The notes under the pieces: generated by a model
Databases searched by the model: none
The model's input: only the letters and a program-made list of their open reading frames with translations
Told to the model about the DNA's origin: nothing
DNA from: JACVRM01 sp963817375
GTDB lineage: Bacteria > Actinomycetota > Thermoleophilia > Gaiellales > Gaiellaceae
Assembly: GCA_963817375.1 (NCBI GenBank)
Contig: CAWFOB010000001.1
Location: 434,001-498,000, forward strand
Length of the DNA stretch: 64,000 nucleotides
Direction of reading: 5' to 3'
Part shown: positions 9,020 to 17,351 of the stretch, one piece after another
Layout: each line of letters begins with the position of its first letter
How positions within the stretch are numbered: position 1 is the stretch's first letter
Made by a program: the position numbers and the translations under genes

Positions 9020-10392
9020 CAGGGCCTGATGTTCTGGTTCAGGCGGAACACGTTGTCAGGATCCCACTCGCGCTTCAGCGCGACCAGCCGCTCCTGCTTG
9101 GCGTCGCCGTAGATGGCGCGCGGGTCCTCTCCCTCCTCTGCGATGTCGTTGACGTAGCGACCGACGACTGCGACGCCGGCGATGTCGGCGACGAAGCGGC
9201 GGCCCCACTCGCGGGCGGCCTCGTCCAGCTCCGCGTCCTCCCACAGCACCTCGGCGGAGGCCCAGTACGCGCCGTGGCGGCCGGTGAACGCGGTCGCCTC
9301 CTCGGGCACGTCCGCCATGGCGCCGCCGCAGGTCCAGATCGAGACGACGCCGTCGATGCCCTCGATCTGGTCGTTCACGTGCTCGACGGAGGCGGCGACC
9401 ATCCGCTCGGGCAGCCCGGTGACGAAGGCGCTCTTCATGTAGAAGCGATGGCCCCACTCGGAGGGGATGTCGTTCATCCGCTGCGCCTCGAGGTACGGAC
9501 GCCGCTTGATCGAGTCGGCCAGCGGCGTCCCGAACGCACGCAGCGGCGCGAGCTCGCGCTCGGCGGCCTCCTCGGTGCCGCAGTGGTGCGCTGTGACGCG
9601 GACGACGGCGCCCATGCCCGTCTCCGGCGGCCGGAACGAGTCGGCGCCGAGGCCGGGGCCCATGTCGAATGACAGCCACAGTTCGCGCGAGCCCGAGGCG
9701 GCCAGCTCCTCGACGAGCGCTCCGAGCTCGAGCGCACGGTCGATCGGGTAGATGACGCTGCCGTAGGTGATCACCGGGTCGAGTGGATGGAGGCGGAACT
9801 CGAACGACGTGGCGATGCCGAAGTTCGCGCCGGCGCCGCGCAGGCCCCAGAAGAGCTCCGGGTTCTCGTCCTCGCTCGCACGCACCTGGCGGCCGTCCGC
9901 GGTCACGAGGTCGACCGCGAGCAGGTTGTCGATCGTGAGCCCGTACGTGCGCTGGAGCCTGCCGAGCCCACCGCCGAGCGTCAGGCCGGCGACGCCGGTG
10001 TGCGACACCGTGCCGACGGGGCAGGCGAGCGAGTGCTGCTGCGCCGCGTCGTCCAGCTCGCCCAGCAGGCAGCCGGCGGCGATGCGCGCGCGCCGTCCGG
10101 CCGGGTCTAGCTCGACGCCGCGCATGCGCGAGAGGTCGATGACGATGCCGTCGTCGACGGTGGAGAGGCCGGGGATGCTGTGGCCGCCGCCGCGTACGGC
10201 GACGACCAGCTCCTGCTCGCGGGCGTAACGGATCGCCGTCGCGATCGCGTCGGGCGTCTCCGGGCGCACGACCACCGCCGGCCGGCGATCGAACATCGCG
10301 TTCCAGATGCGGCGCGCGTCGTCGTAGCCGGGGTCACCCGGGAAGACGACCTCCCCTACGAAGGCCTTCGCGAACCCGGTGACGGAGGTCAC
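9019..10392 (-). CDS. FAD-linked oxidoreductase, BBE family (VAO fold)
   Basis: A 457-residue flavoprotein. The FAD-binding domain shows VVRPETPDAIATAIRYARE, then VRGGGHSIPG, where a His for 8-alpha-linked FAD would lie, then GVAGLTLGGGLGRLQRTYGL and GANFGIATSFEFRLHPL. The C-terminal berberine-bridge motif reads WDPDNVFRLNQNIRP. Members oxidise sugars, alcohols or alkaloids; the substrate is not predictable. The start is GTG 10392, overlapping the VOC stop as GTGA, and its stop overlaps the cyclase ATG, so it is tightly embedded in the E1-E2-E3 operon. No signal peptide; probably cytoplasmic. Confidence 0.88.
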   Translation of the reverse strand: MTSVTGFAKAFVGEVVFPGDPGYDDARRIWNAMFDRRPAVVVRPETPDAIATAIRYAREQELVVAVRGGGHSIPGLSTVDDGIVIDLSRMRGVELDPAGRRARIAAGCLLGELDDAAQQHSLACPVGTVSHTGVAGLTLGGGLGRLQRTYGLTIDNLLAVDLVTADGRQVRASEDENPELFWGLRGAGANFGIATSFEFRLHPLDPVITYGSVIYPIDRALELGALVEELAASGSRELWLSFDMGPGLGADSFRPPETGMGAVVRVTAHHCGTEEAAERELAPLRAFGTPLADSIKRRPYLEAQRMNDIPSEWGHRFYMKSAFVTGLPERMVAASVEHVNDQIEGIDGVVSIWTCGGAMADVPEEATAFTGRHGAYWASAEVLWEDAELDEAAREWGRRFVADIAGVAVVGRYVNDIAEEGEDPRAIYGDAKQERLVALKREWDPDNVFRLNQNIRP

Positions 10393-10727
10393 GAGGCGGC
10401 GATGTCCTCGACGAGTTGGATCCGGTTCCCGTCCGGGTCGAAGATGTCGAGCAGGCGGAGCTCGTCGTGCAGCTCGACGACGGTGCCGACGTCGACGTCC
10501 AGGCCGCGCAGGCGCTCGGCCTCGGCCTTCACGTCCTCGACGTCGACGGTGGCGACGCCGCCCTCCTCCGGCTCGCCCTCGGCGATCGCGATCTGCATGC
10601 CGCCGCGCTCGAGCTTCGCCCAGCGACCGTCGACGTCGAAGTACGTCTCGGTGAAGCCGAGCTTCGACGTGTAGAAGCCCCGCGCGTCGTCGATATCGCG
10701 GACGCGGTACCAGACCCTGGTCGCCAC
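10389..10727 (-). CDS. Glyoxalase/bleomycin-resistance (VOC) family protein
   Basis: A 112-residue single VOC module of two beta-alpha-beta-beta-beta units: VWYRVRDIDDARGFYTSKLGF then MQIAIAEGEPEEGG, and LRLLDIFDPDGNRIQLVED at the end. The FDPDGNRIQLVE ending contributes the usual metal-ligand Glu. Proteins of this size act as dimers in metal-dependent isomerisation, dioxygenation or ligand sequestration; the activity here is not assignable. It lies 9 bp after the E2 gene and overlaps the next start, so it belongs to the dehydrogenase operon and may handle a by-product of the pathway. Confidence 0.85.
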   Translation of the reverse strand: MATRVWYRVRDIDDARGFYTSKLGFTETYFDVDGRWAKLERGGMQIAIAEGEPEEGGVATVDVEDVKAEAERLRGLDVDVGTVVELHDELRLLDIFDPDGNRIQLVEDIAAS

Positions 10728-10736
10728 GGGACGACG

Positions 10737-11963
10737 TTACAGCGCCAGGCCTGGCAACTCCAAGAACCCCTTCAGCGTGCGCAGGAACTGCGCGCCGTCG
10801 GCCCCGTCGATCGCCCGGTGGTCGCACGTCAGCGTCATGCTCATCATCGGCCTGATGGCGAAGCCGTCGTCGACGGCAACCGGCCGCGGATCGGCCGCCC
10901 CGACGGCGAGGATCGCGGCCTGCGGCGGGTTGAGCACGGCGGTGAACTCCTCGATGCCGAACATGCCGAGATTCGAGATCGTGAACGTGCCGGCCTCGAG
11001 ATCCTCGCGCCGCAACTTGTTCTCGCGCGCGCGTGAGACGAGGTCGCTGCGCGCCTGCGCGATCTCGGCCAGCGTGAGCCGCTCGGCCGACCGGATGACA
11101 GGCACGACCAGGCCCTGCGGCGCGGCCACGGCGAGGCCGACGTTCGCCGTCGGGAAGCGGCGGATCGACTCGCCCGTGAAATGCGCGTTCAGCTCGCGGT
11201 GGCGCAGGAGCGCGACGGCGACGAGCTTGGTCAGGATGTCGGAGACGGTCGGCTTCGGGTCGAGCCCGCTCTCGACCAGCCGCTGCCGCAGCTCGTTCGT
11301 CTCCGTCATGTCGGCGGAGACGCGGAGCTGGAAGACCGGCGCCTGCCACGCCTCGGTCAGGCGGCGCGCGATCGTCTTGCGGACGCTCGTGAGCGCGATC
11401 TCCTCGACCTCGCCGGAGACGACCGGGGCGGCGGTGGGTGCAGCAGCCGGCGCGTCGCTCGGCTCGCTCGACGTCCTCGGCGACGATCCGCCCCTCGGGG
11501 CCGGTGCCGCGAACCTGCGCGAGGTCGATGCCGCGCTCGCGGGCGATGCGGCGCGCGAGGGGCGAAGCCTTGATGCGGCCGCCCTCGCGGGTGGGCGCGG
11601 GCGCCTGGCCGTTCCCGGCGGGCTCGGGCTCACGCGCGGATTCGACTTTGTGGCTGTCAGCCACTTGCTCGCCGGCCGGCGCCGCCTCGCCGCCGTTCGA
11701 CGACGCGAGCGCGGACACGTCCTCGCCCTGTTCGCCGATCACGCGCGACCGTGTGGCCGACCTCGACCTCACCCTCGGCGACGGCGATCTTCAGCAGGAC
11801 GCCCGAAGCCTCCGCCTCGACCTCCTGGGTGACCTTCTCGGTGTCGAGCTCGTAGAGCGGCTCGCCCTTCTCGACCGGCGTCGCCCTCGGCCTTCAGCCA
11901 GCGGACGATCGTGCCCGATTCCATGCCCTGCCCCAGGCGGGGCAGCTTGACCTCAGTCGCCAT
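10737..11963 (-). CDS. Dihydrolipoamide acyltransferase (E2) of the 2-oxo-acid dehydrogenase complex (frameshifted in this assembly)
   Basis: This is the core E2 subunit, about 407 residues after frame repair. The lipoyl domain begins MATEVKLPRLGQGMESGTIV, with the lipoyl lysine in ELDTEKVTQEVEA. A proline/alanine linker follows, then the peripheral-subunit-binding domain (SPLARRIARERGIDLAQVRG), then the catalytic domain ending with DHRAIDGADGAQFL, where the HxxxDG motif holds the catalytic His. Three single-base insertions near 11466, 11744 and 11877 break the frame; removing each restores the family sequence. The start overlaps the E1-beta stop by 11 bp. A palindromic repeat (11645-11668) encodes part of the linker. 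E1, E3 and the rest of the operon are intact, so the gene is probably functional. Confidence 0.9.
11645..11668. repeat. Palindromic element GTGGCTG-T-CAGCCAC inside the E2 linker
   Basis: The 7-bp arms at 11650-11656 and 11658-11664 plus the flanking GACTTT match the element at 52048-52102. Here it is read through as part of the E2 linker (around EQVADSHKVES), an unstructured region that tolerates insertion. Confidence 0.6.
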
Positions 11964-12939
11964 CCCGCTGGACGGTGCGCTTGATGGCCGACAGGACGTC
12001 GCCGGCGTGCGGGATGACGAACTCCTCCATCACGGGGGCGAACGGCAGCGGCGTGAACTTCGCGCCAACGCGCTCGACCGGGGCGTCGAGCCAGTCGAAG
12101 GCCTGGTACTGGACGACGGCCGCGATCTCCGCGCCGAAGCCCATCTTCACGATCGCCTCGTGCGCCACGACGCAGCGGTTCGTCTTCTTGACCGAGGCGA
12201 CGATCGAGTCCTCGTCGAGCGGCTGCAGCGTGCGCGGGTCGATGACCTCCACCGAGACGCCCTCTTTCTCGGCCTCGGCGGCCGCGCTAAGCGCCTCGTG
12301 GACGAGGCGGCCCGTCGCGACGACGGTGACGTCCTCGCCCTCGCGCATCACGCGCGCCTGGCCGAGCGGGATCGGCTCGATCTGCTCCGGCACCTCGCCC
12401 TTGATGCCGTACAGGGTGCGGTGCTCGAAGAAGACGACCGGGTTGTCGTCGTAGATCGCCGACCACAGCAGCCCGCTGACGTCCTCGGGCGTCGACGGGA
12501 ACACGACTTTGAGGCCGGGGACGTGCACGAGCCAGGCCTCGAGCTGCTGCGCATGCTGCGCGCCCGGCGACCAGCCGGCGCCGCCTTGCGTGCGAATGGT
12601 GAGCGGCACCTTCAGCTGCCCGCCCGACATGTAGCGGTGCTTCGCGGCCTGGTTGACGATCTGCTCGAGCGAGAGCGTCAGGAAGTCCTCGTACATGATC
12701 TCGACGACCGGGCGCATGCCCTGCATGGCCGCACCGATGCCGGCGCCGACAATCGCCATCTCCGAGATCGGCGTGTTCCGGACCCGCTCCGGCCCGAACT
12801 CGGCGACGAGCCCCTGGGTAACGCCCATCGAGCCGCCCATCTCGGCGATGTCCTCGCCCATGACGAAGACGCTGTCGTCCTTGCGCATGGCGGCGGCAAG
12901 CGCGTCGCGGACGGCCTCGCGGTAGGAGATCTCAGGCAT
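11953..12939 (-). CDS. 2-oxo-acid (pyruvate/acetoin-type) dehydrogenase E1 component, beta subunit
   Basis: A 328-residue transketolase-like beta subunit beginning MPEISYREAVRDALAAAMRK. VFVMGEDIAEMGG carries the Glu that activates the thiamin diphosphate. RTQGGAGWSPGAQHAQQLEAW and a C-terminal VEVIDPRTLQPLDEDSI complete the family pattern. It pairs with the alpha subunit encoded 92 bp upstream to form the alpha2beta2 E1. Substrate specificity (pyruvate, acetoin or branched-chain oxo acids) is not decided by sequence alone. It overlaps the E2 start by 11 bp. Full length and undamaged. Confidence 0.93.
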   Translation of the reverse strand: MPEISYREAVRDALAAAMRKDDSVFVMGEDIAEMGGSMGVTQGLVAEFGPERVRNTPISEMAIVGAGIGAAMQGMRPVVEIMYEDFLTLSLEQIVNQAAKHRYMSGGQLKVPLTIRTQGGAGWSPGAQHAQQLEAWLVHVPGLKVVFPSTPEDVSGLLWSAIYDDNPVVFFEHRTLYGIKGEVPEQIEPIPLGQARVMREGEDVTVVATGRLVHEALSAAAEAEKEGVSVEVIDPRTLQPLDEDSIVASVKKTNRCVVAHEAIVKMGFGAEIAAVVQYQAFDWLDAPVERVGAKFTPLPFAPVMEEFVIPHAGDVLSAIKRTVQRDGD

Positions 12940-12984
12940 GCCGCGCTCGGTGGCGTCGAAGCGCGGTCGAACCCTCGTCGTGTC

Positions 12985-13011
12985 GGGACAGCCCCCTGCG
13001 GGGACAGCCCC
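12985..13011. repeat. Half copy of a GGGGCTGTCCCC palindromic (REP-like) element
   Basis: Two successive GGGACAGCCCC-type palindromes separated by TGC. They lie in the 92-bp gap between the E1-alpha and E1-beta genes. The module is the same as in each arm of the elements at 24599-24730 and 41295-41417. In this transcript it would form a strong hairpin between two genes of one operon and may modulate their relative expression. Confidence 0.7.
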
Positions 13012-13031
13012 ACGGCAGTTCGGTGAAAGCG

Positions 13032-14006
13032 TTACGCATAGACGTTCTTGAGCGCGTCTTCCGGCTTCGGGTCGGTGCCCGCCTTCGCGAACTCGACCGA
13101 GCGCTCGACCGTCTCGTGCACCTCGCGCTCGACCGCCTCGACGTCCTCGTCGGAGAGCTCGAGCCGCTGCCGCAGCTGCGTGATCGGGTCATGGTGCTCG
13201 CCGACATCGGCGATCTCGTCCTTCGAGCGGTACACCTGCGGGTCGCCGATGTAGTGGCCGTGCAGACGGTAGGTCTCGACGTCGAGGAAGACGGGGCCGG
13301 CGCCGGAGCGCGCATGCTCGAGCGCCTCGATCGCCTTCGCGTAGACCTCCTCCACGTCCTGGCCGTCGACCTTGATCGCGCGCATGTCGTAGGCGACCGC
13401 GCGTTTCGACATGTCCTCCCAGACCGGCGAGTGCTGCCAGCCCGGCGTCGACTCGGCCCAGCGGTTGTTCTCGCAGACGAAGACCGTGTGCGTCTTCCAC
13501 AGCTGCGCGAGGTTCATCGACTCGTGGAACGTGCCGATGTTCGTCGCGCCGTCGCCGAAGAACGCGACCGAGACCCGCGGCTCGCCGCGCATGCGGAACG
13601 CGAGGCCGGCGCCCACGGTCGCCGGGAGGCCGCCGCCGACGACGGCGTTCGCGCCCAGGTTGCCGCGCTCGACGTCGTACAGGTGCATGGAGCCGCCGTA
13701 GCCGTGGGAGCAGCCCTCGAGCTTCCCGTACAGCTCCGCCATCAGCTCGTTCGGGTGCGTGCCGAGCGCCAGTGTGTGCCCGTGCGCGCGATGGGTCGAC
13801 GCCATCACGTCGCCCTCCTCCATCGCGCGGCAGACGCCCACCGCGACGGCCTCCTGGCCGATCGCGACGTGCAGGAAACCGGGGAGCTCCCCGGCGCGGA
13901 AACGCTCCTCGACCTTCTCCTCGAAGCGCCGGATGAGCAGCATCTCGCGGAAGAACTCCCGCAGCTCGGCCGTCGTCAGCGACCCCCGCTTCTCGACCTT
14001 CGCCAT
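13032..14006 (-). CDS. 2-oxo-acid (pyruvate/acetoin-type) dehydrogenase E1 component, alpha subunit
   Basis: A 324-residue thiamin-diphosphate-binding alpha subunit. LLIRRFEEKVEERFRAGELPGFLH opens the domain, HRAHGHTLALG and GYGGSMHLYD follow, and the ThDP/Mg motif runs from FFGDGATNIGTFHE to CENNRW (GDG...NN pattern). It catalyses decarboxylation of the 2-oxo acid and reductive acylation of E2. First gene of the seven-gene operon; the promoter should lie in the 30-bp gap to the divergent gene at 14037 or within it. Lengths and motifs fit PdhA/AcoA; a definite substrate call would be inference. Confidence 0.93.
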   Translation of the reverse strand: MAKVEKRGSLTTAELREFFREMLLIRRFEEKVEERFRAGELPGFLHVAIGQEAVAVGVCRAMEEGDVMASTHRAHGHTLALGTHPNELMAELYGKLEGCSHGYGGSMHLYDVERGNLGANAVVGGGLPATVGAGLAFRMRGEPRVSVAFFGDGATNIGTFHESMNLAQLWKTHTVFVCENNRWAESTPGWQHSPVWEDMSKRAVAYDMRAIKVDGQDVEEVYAKAIEALEHARSGAGPVFLDVETYRLHGHYIGDPQVYRSKDEIADVGEHHDPITQLRQRLELSDEDVEAVEREVHETVERSVEFAKAGTDPKPEDALKNVYA

Positions 14007-14036
14007 GTCGTGAGAAGTCTATGTACGCTGGCCGCG

Positions 14037-14729
14037 TTGACGCTCGCACGGCAGTGGCAGAGGCTCCGGCAGTCGCTCCCTCCGAGCTGGGGCGATCTGC
14101 GGCTCCTGCTCCGCGTTCGAGACGTCGTCCACGCCGAGCGCGCAACCGCCCTGCTCGCGCCGCTGACGTCGGGGCGGAACGGCGACGAGATCCGCTTCTC
14201 GGTGTCGCGGAGATCGGGACCCGGGCCAGAGGCCGTCCGCCGCCTGCTCGGGCGGCTCGACGCCGAGCGCGTCGAGGGCGAGCTCGAGATCGTCACCGTC
14301 GTCGAGACCGAGCCGCAGCCGCGGGGGTCCGAGACCGTGGAGCTCCCCGCCGCACTGCTGGCGAAGCCGCTGCCCGCGCCCGACATGAGCCCGCTCGCGC
14401 CGCAGTGGGACGACGCGCTGGCGCTCCTGCCGCCCGACTGGACGGACATCTACGCCGAGGTCGAGATCACGTCGAGCGACCTGCTCGACCGCGTCGCCCT
14501 GCTGATAGCGCCGCTGAACCCGGCCCGCGACGGGGAACGGCTCGCCTTCCGCTTCCGCTGCGCCCGCTCGTTCGGCTACGGCGCGTCGCCCGGCATGGTG
14601 CAGCGCTGCCTCGAGCGCGTCGACGAGGAGCGGATGCCCGGGACGTTCCGGCTCCTGCGCGCGCTGTCGGACACGAAGCCGGTCCACACGCAGGGGCCGG
14701 TCTGGTACGTGGGCGGCAAGGCCGTCTGA
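14037..14729 (+). CDS. Conserved hypothetical protein with two repeated alpha/beta modules
   Basis: A 230-residue soluble protein, TTG start, diverging from the E1-alpha gene. It is an internal duplication: LPPSWGDLRLLLRVRD...LLAPL near the N-terminus matches LPPDWTDIYAEVEITS...LIAPL in the second half. Each half carries a GDEIRFSVSR/GERLAFRFRC strand and a segment around LLGRLDAERVEGELEIV or CLERVDEERMPGTFRLL. No catalytic motif or membrane segment is present. It is immediately followed (0 bp) by the 14730 gene, so both are co-expressed. Function unknown. Confidence 0.7.
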   Translation: MTLARQWQRLRQSLPPSWGDLRLLLRVRDVVHAERATALLAPLTSGRNGDEIRFSVSRRSGPGPEAVRRLLGRLDAERVEGELEIVTVVETEPQPRGSETVELPAALLAKPLPAPDMSPLAPQWDDALALLPPDWTDIYAEVEITSSDLLDRVALLIAPLNPARDGERLAFRFRCARSFGYGASPGMVQRCLERVDEERMPGTFRLLRALSDTKPVHTQGPVWYVGGKAV

Positions 14730-15122
14730 ATGGCCGACCCGGTCTCCTGGTTCGTCATCGAGCGCGGCTGGCAGGTCGTCGACTCGGGCGGCGAGGAGGT
14801 CGGCACTGTCGACGAGGTCACCGGCGACGAGAACGCCGACATCTTCGACGGGCTCTCCGTGTCGGGCGGGTTCTTCTCCCAGGCCCGCTACGTGCCGGCG
14901 GAGCAGGTGGCCGAGATCACCGACGGGCGGATCGTGCTGAGCCTGTCGCGCTCCGAGGTCGGAGCGCTGGCGCAGTTCGCGGAGCCGCCCGCAAGCCTCG
15001 AGCTGTCGAGCGAGAAGGCGAGCCTGACCGACCGCGCGGCCGCGCCGTTCGTCGACGAGCGGGAGACGCCCGCGCCGACGTCGTCGTGGCGCCGGCTCGT
15101 CGACCGGCTGCTCGGCCGGTAG
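14730..15122 (+). CDS. PRC-barrel/DUF2171-like protein
   Basis: A 130-residue protein. WQVVDSGGEEVGTVDEVTGD followed by IFDGLSVSGG resembles the first strands of PRC-barrel/DUF2171 domains. The middle (YVPAEQVAEITDGRIVLSLS) completes the barrel, and a variable basic C-terminus ends RRLVDRLLGR. Such domains are ligand- or RNA-binding adaptors in actinobacterial stress proteins. The ATG immediately follows the preceding TGA, so translation is probably coupled. Confidence 0.65.
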   Translation: MADPVSWFVIERGWQVVDSGGEEVGTVDEVTGDENADIFDGLSVSGGFFSQARYVPAEQVAEITDGRIVLSLSRSEVGALAQFAEPPASLELSSEKASLTDRAAAPFVDERETPAPTSSWRRLVDRLLGR

Positions 15123-15126
15123 ACCG

Positions 15127-15666
15127 CTAGACCGCGACCGGCGGGCGCCGCCGCCGGAGCCACCACACCAGCCCGAAGGCCAGGTTCGAGACGGCGAGCG
15201 CCCCGAACGCGATCCAGCCCCACGGCGTCTCGTCGTCCGGCGTCTCGGCCGTGGTCGAGGCGGCGGCCGCACCCGCGGCCGCGGCCGCGCCTGGGCTGAC
15301 CCCCTCGGTGGTGACGGTCGTGGTCGTCGTCGAGGTCACCGGGGCCGCCTGCTGGACGGCGGTCGTCGTGTGATGCGTGGTCGTCGTGTGGTGCGTGGTC
15401 GTCGTCTGCGCGACCGTGGCCGTCTGGGTCACCGGCACCGGGATGGTGGTCGTCACCGTCTCGGTCTGGGTGACCGTGGCGCCAGGAAGCGCCGCCTCGG
15501 TGGGCGGGCTCTCGGTGGTGCCCGGCTGCGTGGTGGTCGGCCGCGTCGGCGCCGGGCGCGTGCCGGTGGCCGCGGAGGAGAGCGCCGAGCCCGCGTTGCC
15601 GCCGCCACAGCCGGCGATCGTGAGGCCAGCCGTTGCGGCCACCACCGCGGACGCGACGCGAGCCAT
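15127..15666 (-). CDS. Thr-rich cell-envelope lipoprotein with C-terminal membrane anchor
   Basis: A 179-residue protein with a lipoprotein signal: basic start, hydrophobic VVAATAGLTIAGC lipobox with the lipidated Cys near residue 20. A long low-complexity Thr/Val/Pro region follows (TVTQTETVTTTIPV and repeated TTTHH units), then a C-terminal membrane helix (WGWIAFGALAVSNLAFGLVWWL) and an RRRR stop-transfer tail. It would span the cell wall as an extended, probably O-glycosylated stalk. There is no enzyme domain. The adjacent argR gene is on the same strand, 32 bp upstream. Function unknown. Confidence 0.7.
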   Translation of the reverse strand: MARVASAVVAATAGLTIAGCGGGNAGSALSSAATGTRPAPTRPTTTQPGTTESPPTEAALPGATVTQTETVTTTIPVPVTQTATVAQTTTTHHTTTTHHTTTAVQQAAPVTSTTTTTVTTEGVSPGAAAAAGAAAASTTAETPDDETPWGWIAFGALAVSNLAFGLVWWLRRRRPPVAV

Positions 15667-15698
15667 GTGACCACGGTACGGGCGCCCCCGGACGCTGG

Positions 15699-16169
15699 CT
15701 AGCGGATCAACGCGTCGAGCTCGCCGGCGAGCGCCTCGGCGTCGCCCTCGCTCGGCGTGACGACGAGGCAGGTGTCGTCGCCGGCGAGCGTTCCGACCAC
15801 CTGCGGGTGGTCGACCCGGTCGAGCGCGCGGGCGATCGCCGGGGCCGACCCGAGCTCCGAGGCGATCACGACGATGTTGCCCGCGGCGACCGCGCGGCGA
15901 CCGAACTGGGCGAGCACCGCCGCCAGCGACTCGCGGGCCGGAAGCCGCACGCGCGTGTTCGGCAGCGCATACCGCGGCCGGCCAAGATCGTCCTCGGTCT
16001 TCTCCAGCTGCAACTCGGCGATGTCCCTCGAGACGGTCGCCTGCGTGACGACACAGCCGGCATCGGCGAGCGCCCGGCGCAGGTCCTCCTGCGTTCCGAG
16101 CCGCCGCCGGGAGACGAGGCTGCCGATCAGGCGCTGGCGCTCCACCTTGCCGAGCCGGCGCCTCTCCAT
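15699..16169 (-). CDS. argR: Arginine repressor ArgR
   Basis: This 156-residue regulator of arginine biosynthesis and catabolism binds ARG boxes as an arginine-bound hexamer. The N-terminal winged helix reads RRLGTQEDLRRALADAGCVVTQATVSRDI, ending in the conserved VTQATVSRD recognition motif. The C-terminal oligomerisation/arginine-binding domain carries GTLAGDDTCLVVTPSE, including the GDD residues that contact arginine. No arginine biosynthesis genes flank it here, unlike the usual argCJBD-argR arrangement, so it acts in trans. Confidence 0.92.
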   Translation of the reverse strand: MERRRLGKVERQRLIGSLVSRRRLGTQEDLRRALADAGCVVTQATVSRDIAELQLEKTEDDLGRPRYALPNTRVRLPARESLAAVLAQFGRRAVAAGNIVVIASELGSAPAIARALDRVDHPQVVGTLAGDDTCLVVTPSEGDAEALAGELDALIR

Positions 16170-16230
16170 CGGGTGGCAGCATACGGTTGCGCGTTTGGCG
16201 GCGGCCGAGCCGCGGTACGCTCTCTTCGGC

Positions 16231-16359
16231 ATGTTGCGCAAACTGGCATGGACCGGCCTCTCCGGGATCCTCGTGGCGATCGCGACCATCGCCGCCCGCC
16301 GGGCCGCCGCCGGCATCTGGCGGATCGCGACCGGCGAGCAGCCGCCCGCCAAGAAGTGA
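16231..16359 (+). CDS. Very small membrane protein
   Basis: A 42-residue ORF, MLRKLAWTGLSGILVAIATI then a second half ending GEQPPAKK, with one membrane helix. The ATG is 30 bp past the GC-rich promoter gap and its TGA overlaps the ATG of the next gene (TGATG), which supports translation. Similar proteins accompany holin-X/DUF3618 genes in actinobacteria. Function unknown. Confidence 0.6.
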   Translation: MLRKLAWTGLSGILVAIATIAARRAAAGIWRIATGEQPPAKK

Positions 16360-16733
16360 TGACGTCCCAGGTCCTGATGCGTGGCGACCGGCTGGTCGAC
16401 GGCGCAGCCGACCGGCTGCAGCGGCTTGGAGGGAAGTTCGCGAGCCAGGGCGGCACGAAGGCGAAGCTCGGCGAGGAACTGGGACACGACGCGGCCTTCA
16501 TCCGCAAGCTGAAGCCGAGCCTGATGGCCGCGCGCTACCGCGGCGAGGCGCCGACGAACCAGCCGCCAGGCGACGACGTCCAGGCGCCTTCGGGCCCGCA
16601 GCTGCCGCCGCGGCCGAAGACGAAGCGAACCGGCGGACCAAACCCGTTCCTCGTCGTCGGCGTCGCGCTCGTGACCGGGGTCGCGCTCGCCGGGCTCATC
16701 CGCTGGAGAGGCCATGGACGCTCCGGAGACTGA
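16359..16733 (+). CDS. Small single-pass membrane protein
   Basis: A 124-residue protein. It has a soluble helical N-terminal part (RLVDGAADRLQRLGGKFASQ, then DAAFIRKLKPSLMAARYRG), a proline-rich linker (SGPQLPPRPKTKRTG), and one membrane helix near the C-terminus (FLVVGVALVTGVALAGLI). It overlaps the upstream ORF by TGATG and the holin-X gene by 20 bp, so it belongs to the five-gene membrane operon 16231-18317. No known domain recognised. Confidence 0.65.
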   Translation: MTSQVLMRGDRLVDGAADRLQRLGGKFASQGGTKAKLGEELGHDAAFIRKLKPSLMAARYRGEAPTNQPPGDDVQAPSGPQLPPRPKTKRTGGPNPFLVVGVALVTGVALAGLIRWRGHGRSGD

Positions 16734-17103
16734 GAACGGCAGCCTCGGCGGCAGCGCGAAGCAGGTCGCCGAGCACGCCAGCGCGCTCGCCCGGCTCGAG
16801 CTCGAGCTCGCGCAGCTCGAGATCAAGCAGAAGGTCGCGGCGCTCGGGATCGGCGCCGGGCTGGCCGGCGGCGCGCTGGTCGTCGCGCTCTACGCCGTCG
16901 GCTTCCTGTTCGCCACGATCGCGGCCGGGCTCGCCACGACGCTCGCCCTCTGGCTCTCGCTCCTGATCGTGACCATCGTTCTCTTCCTCGTCGTCGGCCT
17001 GCTCCTCCTGCTCGCGAAGTCGCGCTTCAAGAAGGGCAGCCCGCCGGTGCCGCGCCAGGCGATCGAGGAGGCCAAGCAGACCACGGAGGCACTGAAACGC
17101 TGA
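16714..17103 (+). CDS. Phage holin family / holin-X (DUF1469-like) membrane protein
   Basis: A 129-residue protein. An amphipathic N-terminal helix (ASALARLELELAQLEIKQKV) precedes two long membrane helices (LAGGALVVALYAVGFLFATI and LWLSLLIVTIVLFLVVGLLLLL), then a basic RFKKG stop and a helical C-terminus. This is the actinobacterial Holin-X/YqjE pattern. Despite the name, these are chromosomal membrane proteins linked to envelope or osmotic stress rather than lysis. It is directly followed (1-bp overlap) by the DUF3618 gene, a common pairing. Confidence 0.8.
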   Translation: MDAPETENGSLGGSAKQVAEHASALARLELELAQLEIKQKVAALGIGAGLAGGALVVALYAVGFLFATIAAGLATTLALWLSLLIVTIVLFLVVGLLLLLAKSRFKKGSPPVPRQAIEEAKQTTEALKR

Positions 17104-17342
17104 TGGCTACCGATCCCCGCGACACCGAGAGCATCCGCCGCGAGATCGAGCACGAGCGCAACGAGCTCGCCCGCTCGGTCGACCAGCTGCGTGCAAACGT
17201 CAAGGAGGCGACCGACGTGCGCTCCAAGATGGCCGCGCACCTGCCGGTCGTCGCCGCCGGCGCGCTCGCCGCCGGCTTCGTCCTGGCCGGCGGGATCGGC
17301 GCGACCGTGCGCCTGATCTTCCGCCGCGACTCCGAAGACTGA
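17103..17342 (+). CDS. DUF3618 family membrane protein
   Basis: A 79-residue protein. The N-terminal coiled coil SIRREIEHERNELARSVDQL is the DUF3618 signature, and a C-terminal membrane helix (VVAAGALAAGFVLAGGIGATV) precedes RLIFRRD. It is genetically linked to holin-X and YihY in many actinobacteria and probably forms part of a membrane complex with them. The role is not established. Confidence 0.85.
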   Translation: MATDPRDTESIRREIEHERNELARSVDQLRANVKEATDVRSKMAAHLPVVAAGALAAGFVLAGGIGATVRLIFRRDSED

Positions 17343-17351
17343 CGATGGCCC

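Noticed and set aside
16714..17103. Holin-X as evidence for a prophage
   Set aside because: No endolysin, portal or tail genes near; the DUF3618/YihY context is the normal chromosomal one in actinobacteria.
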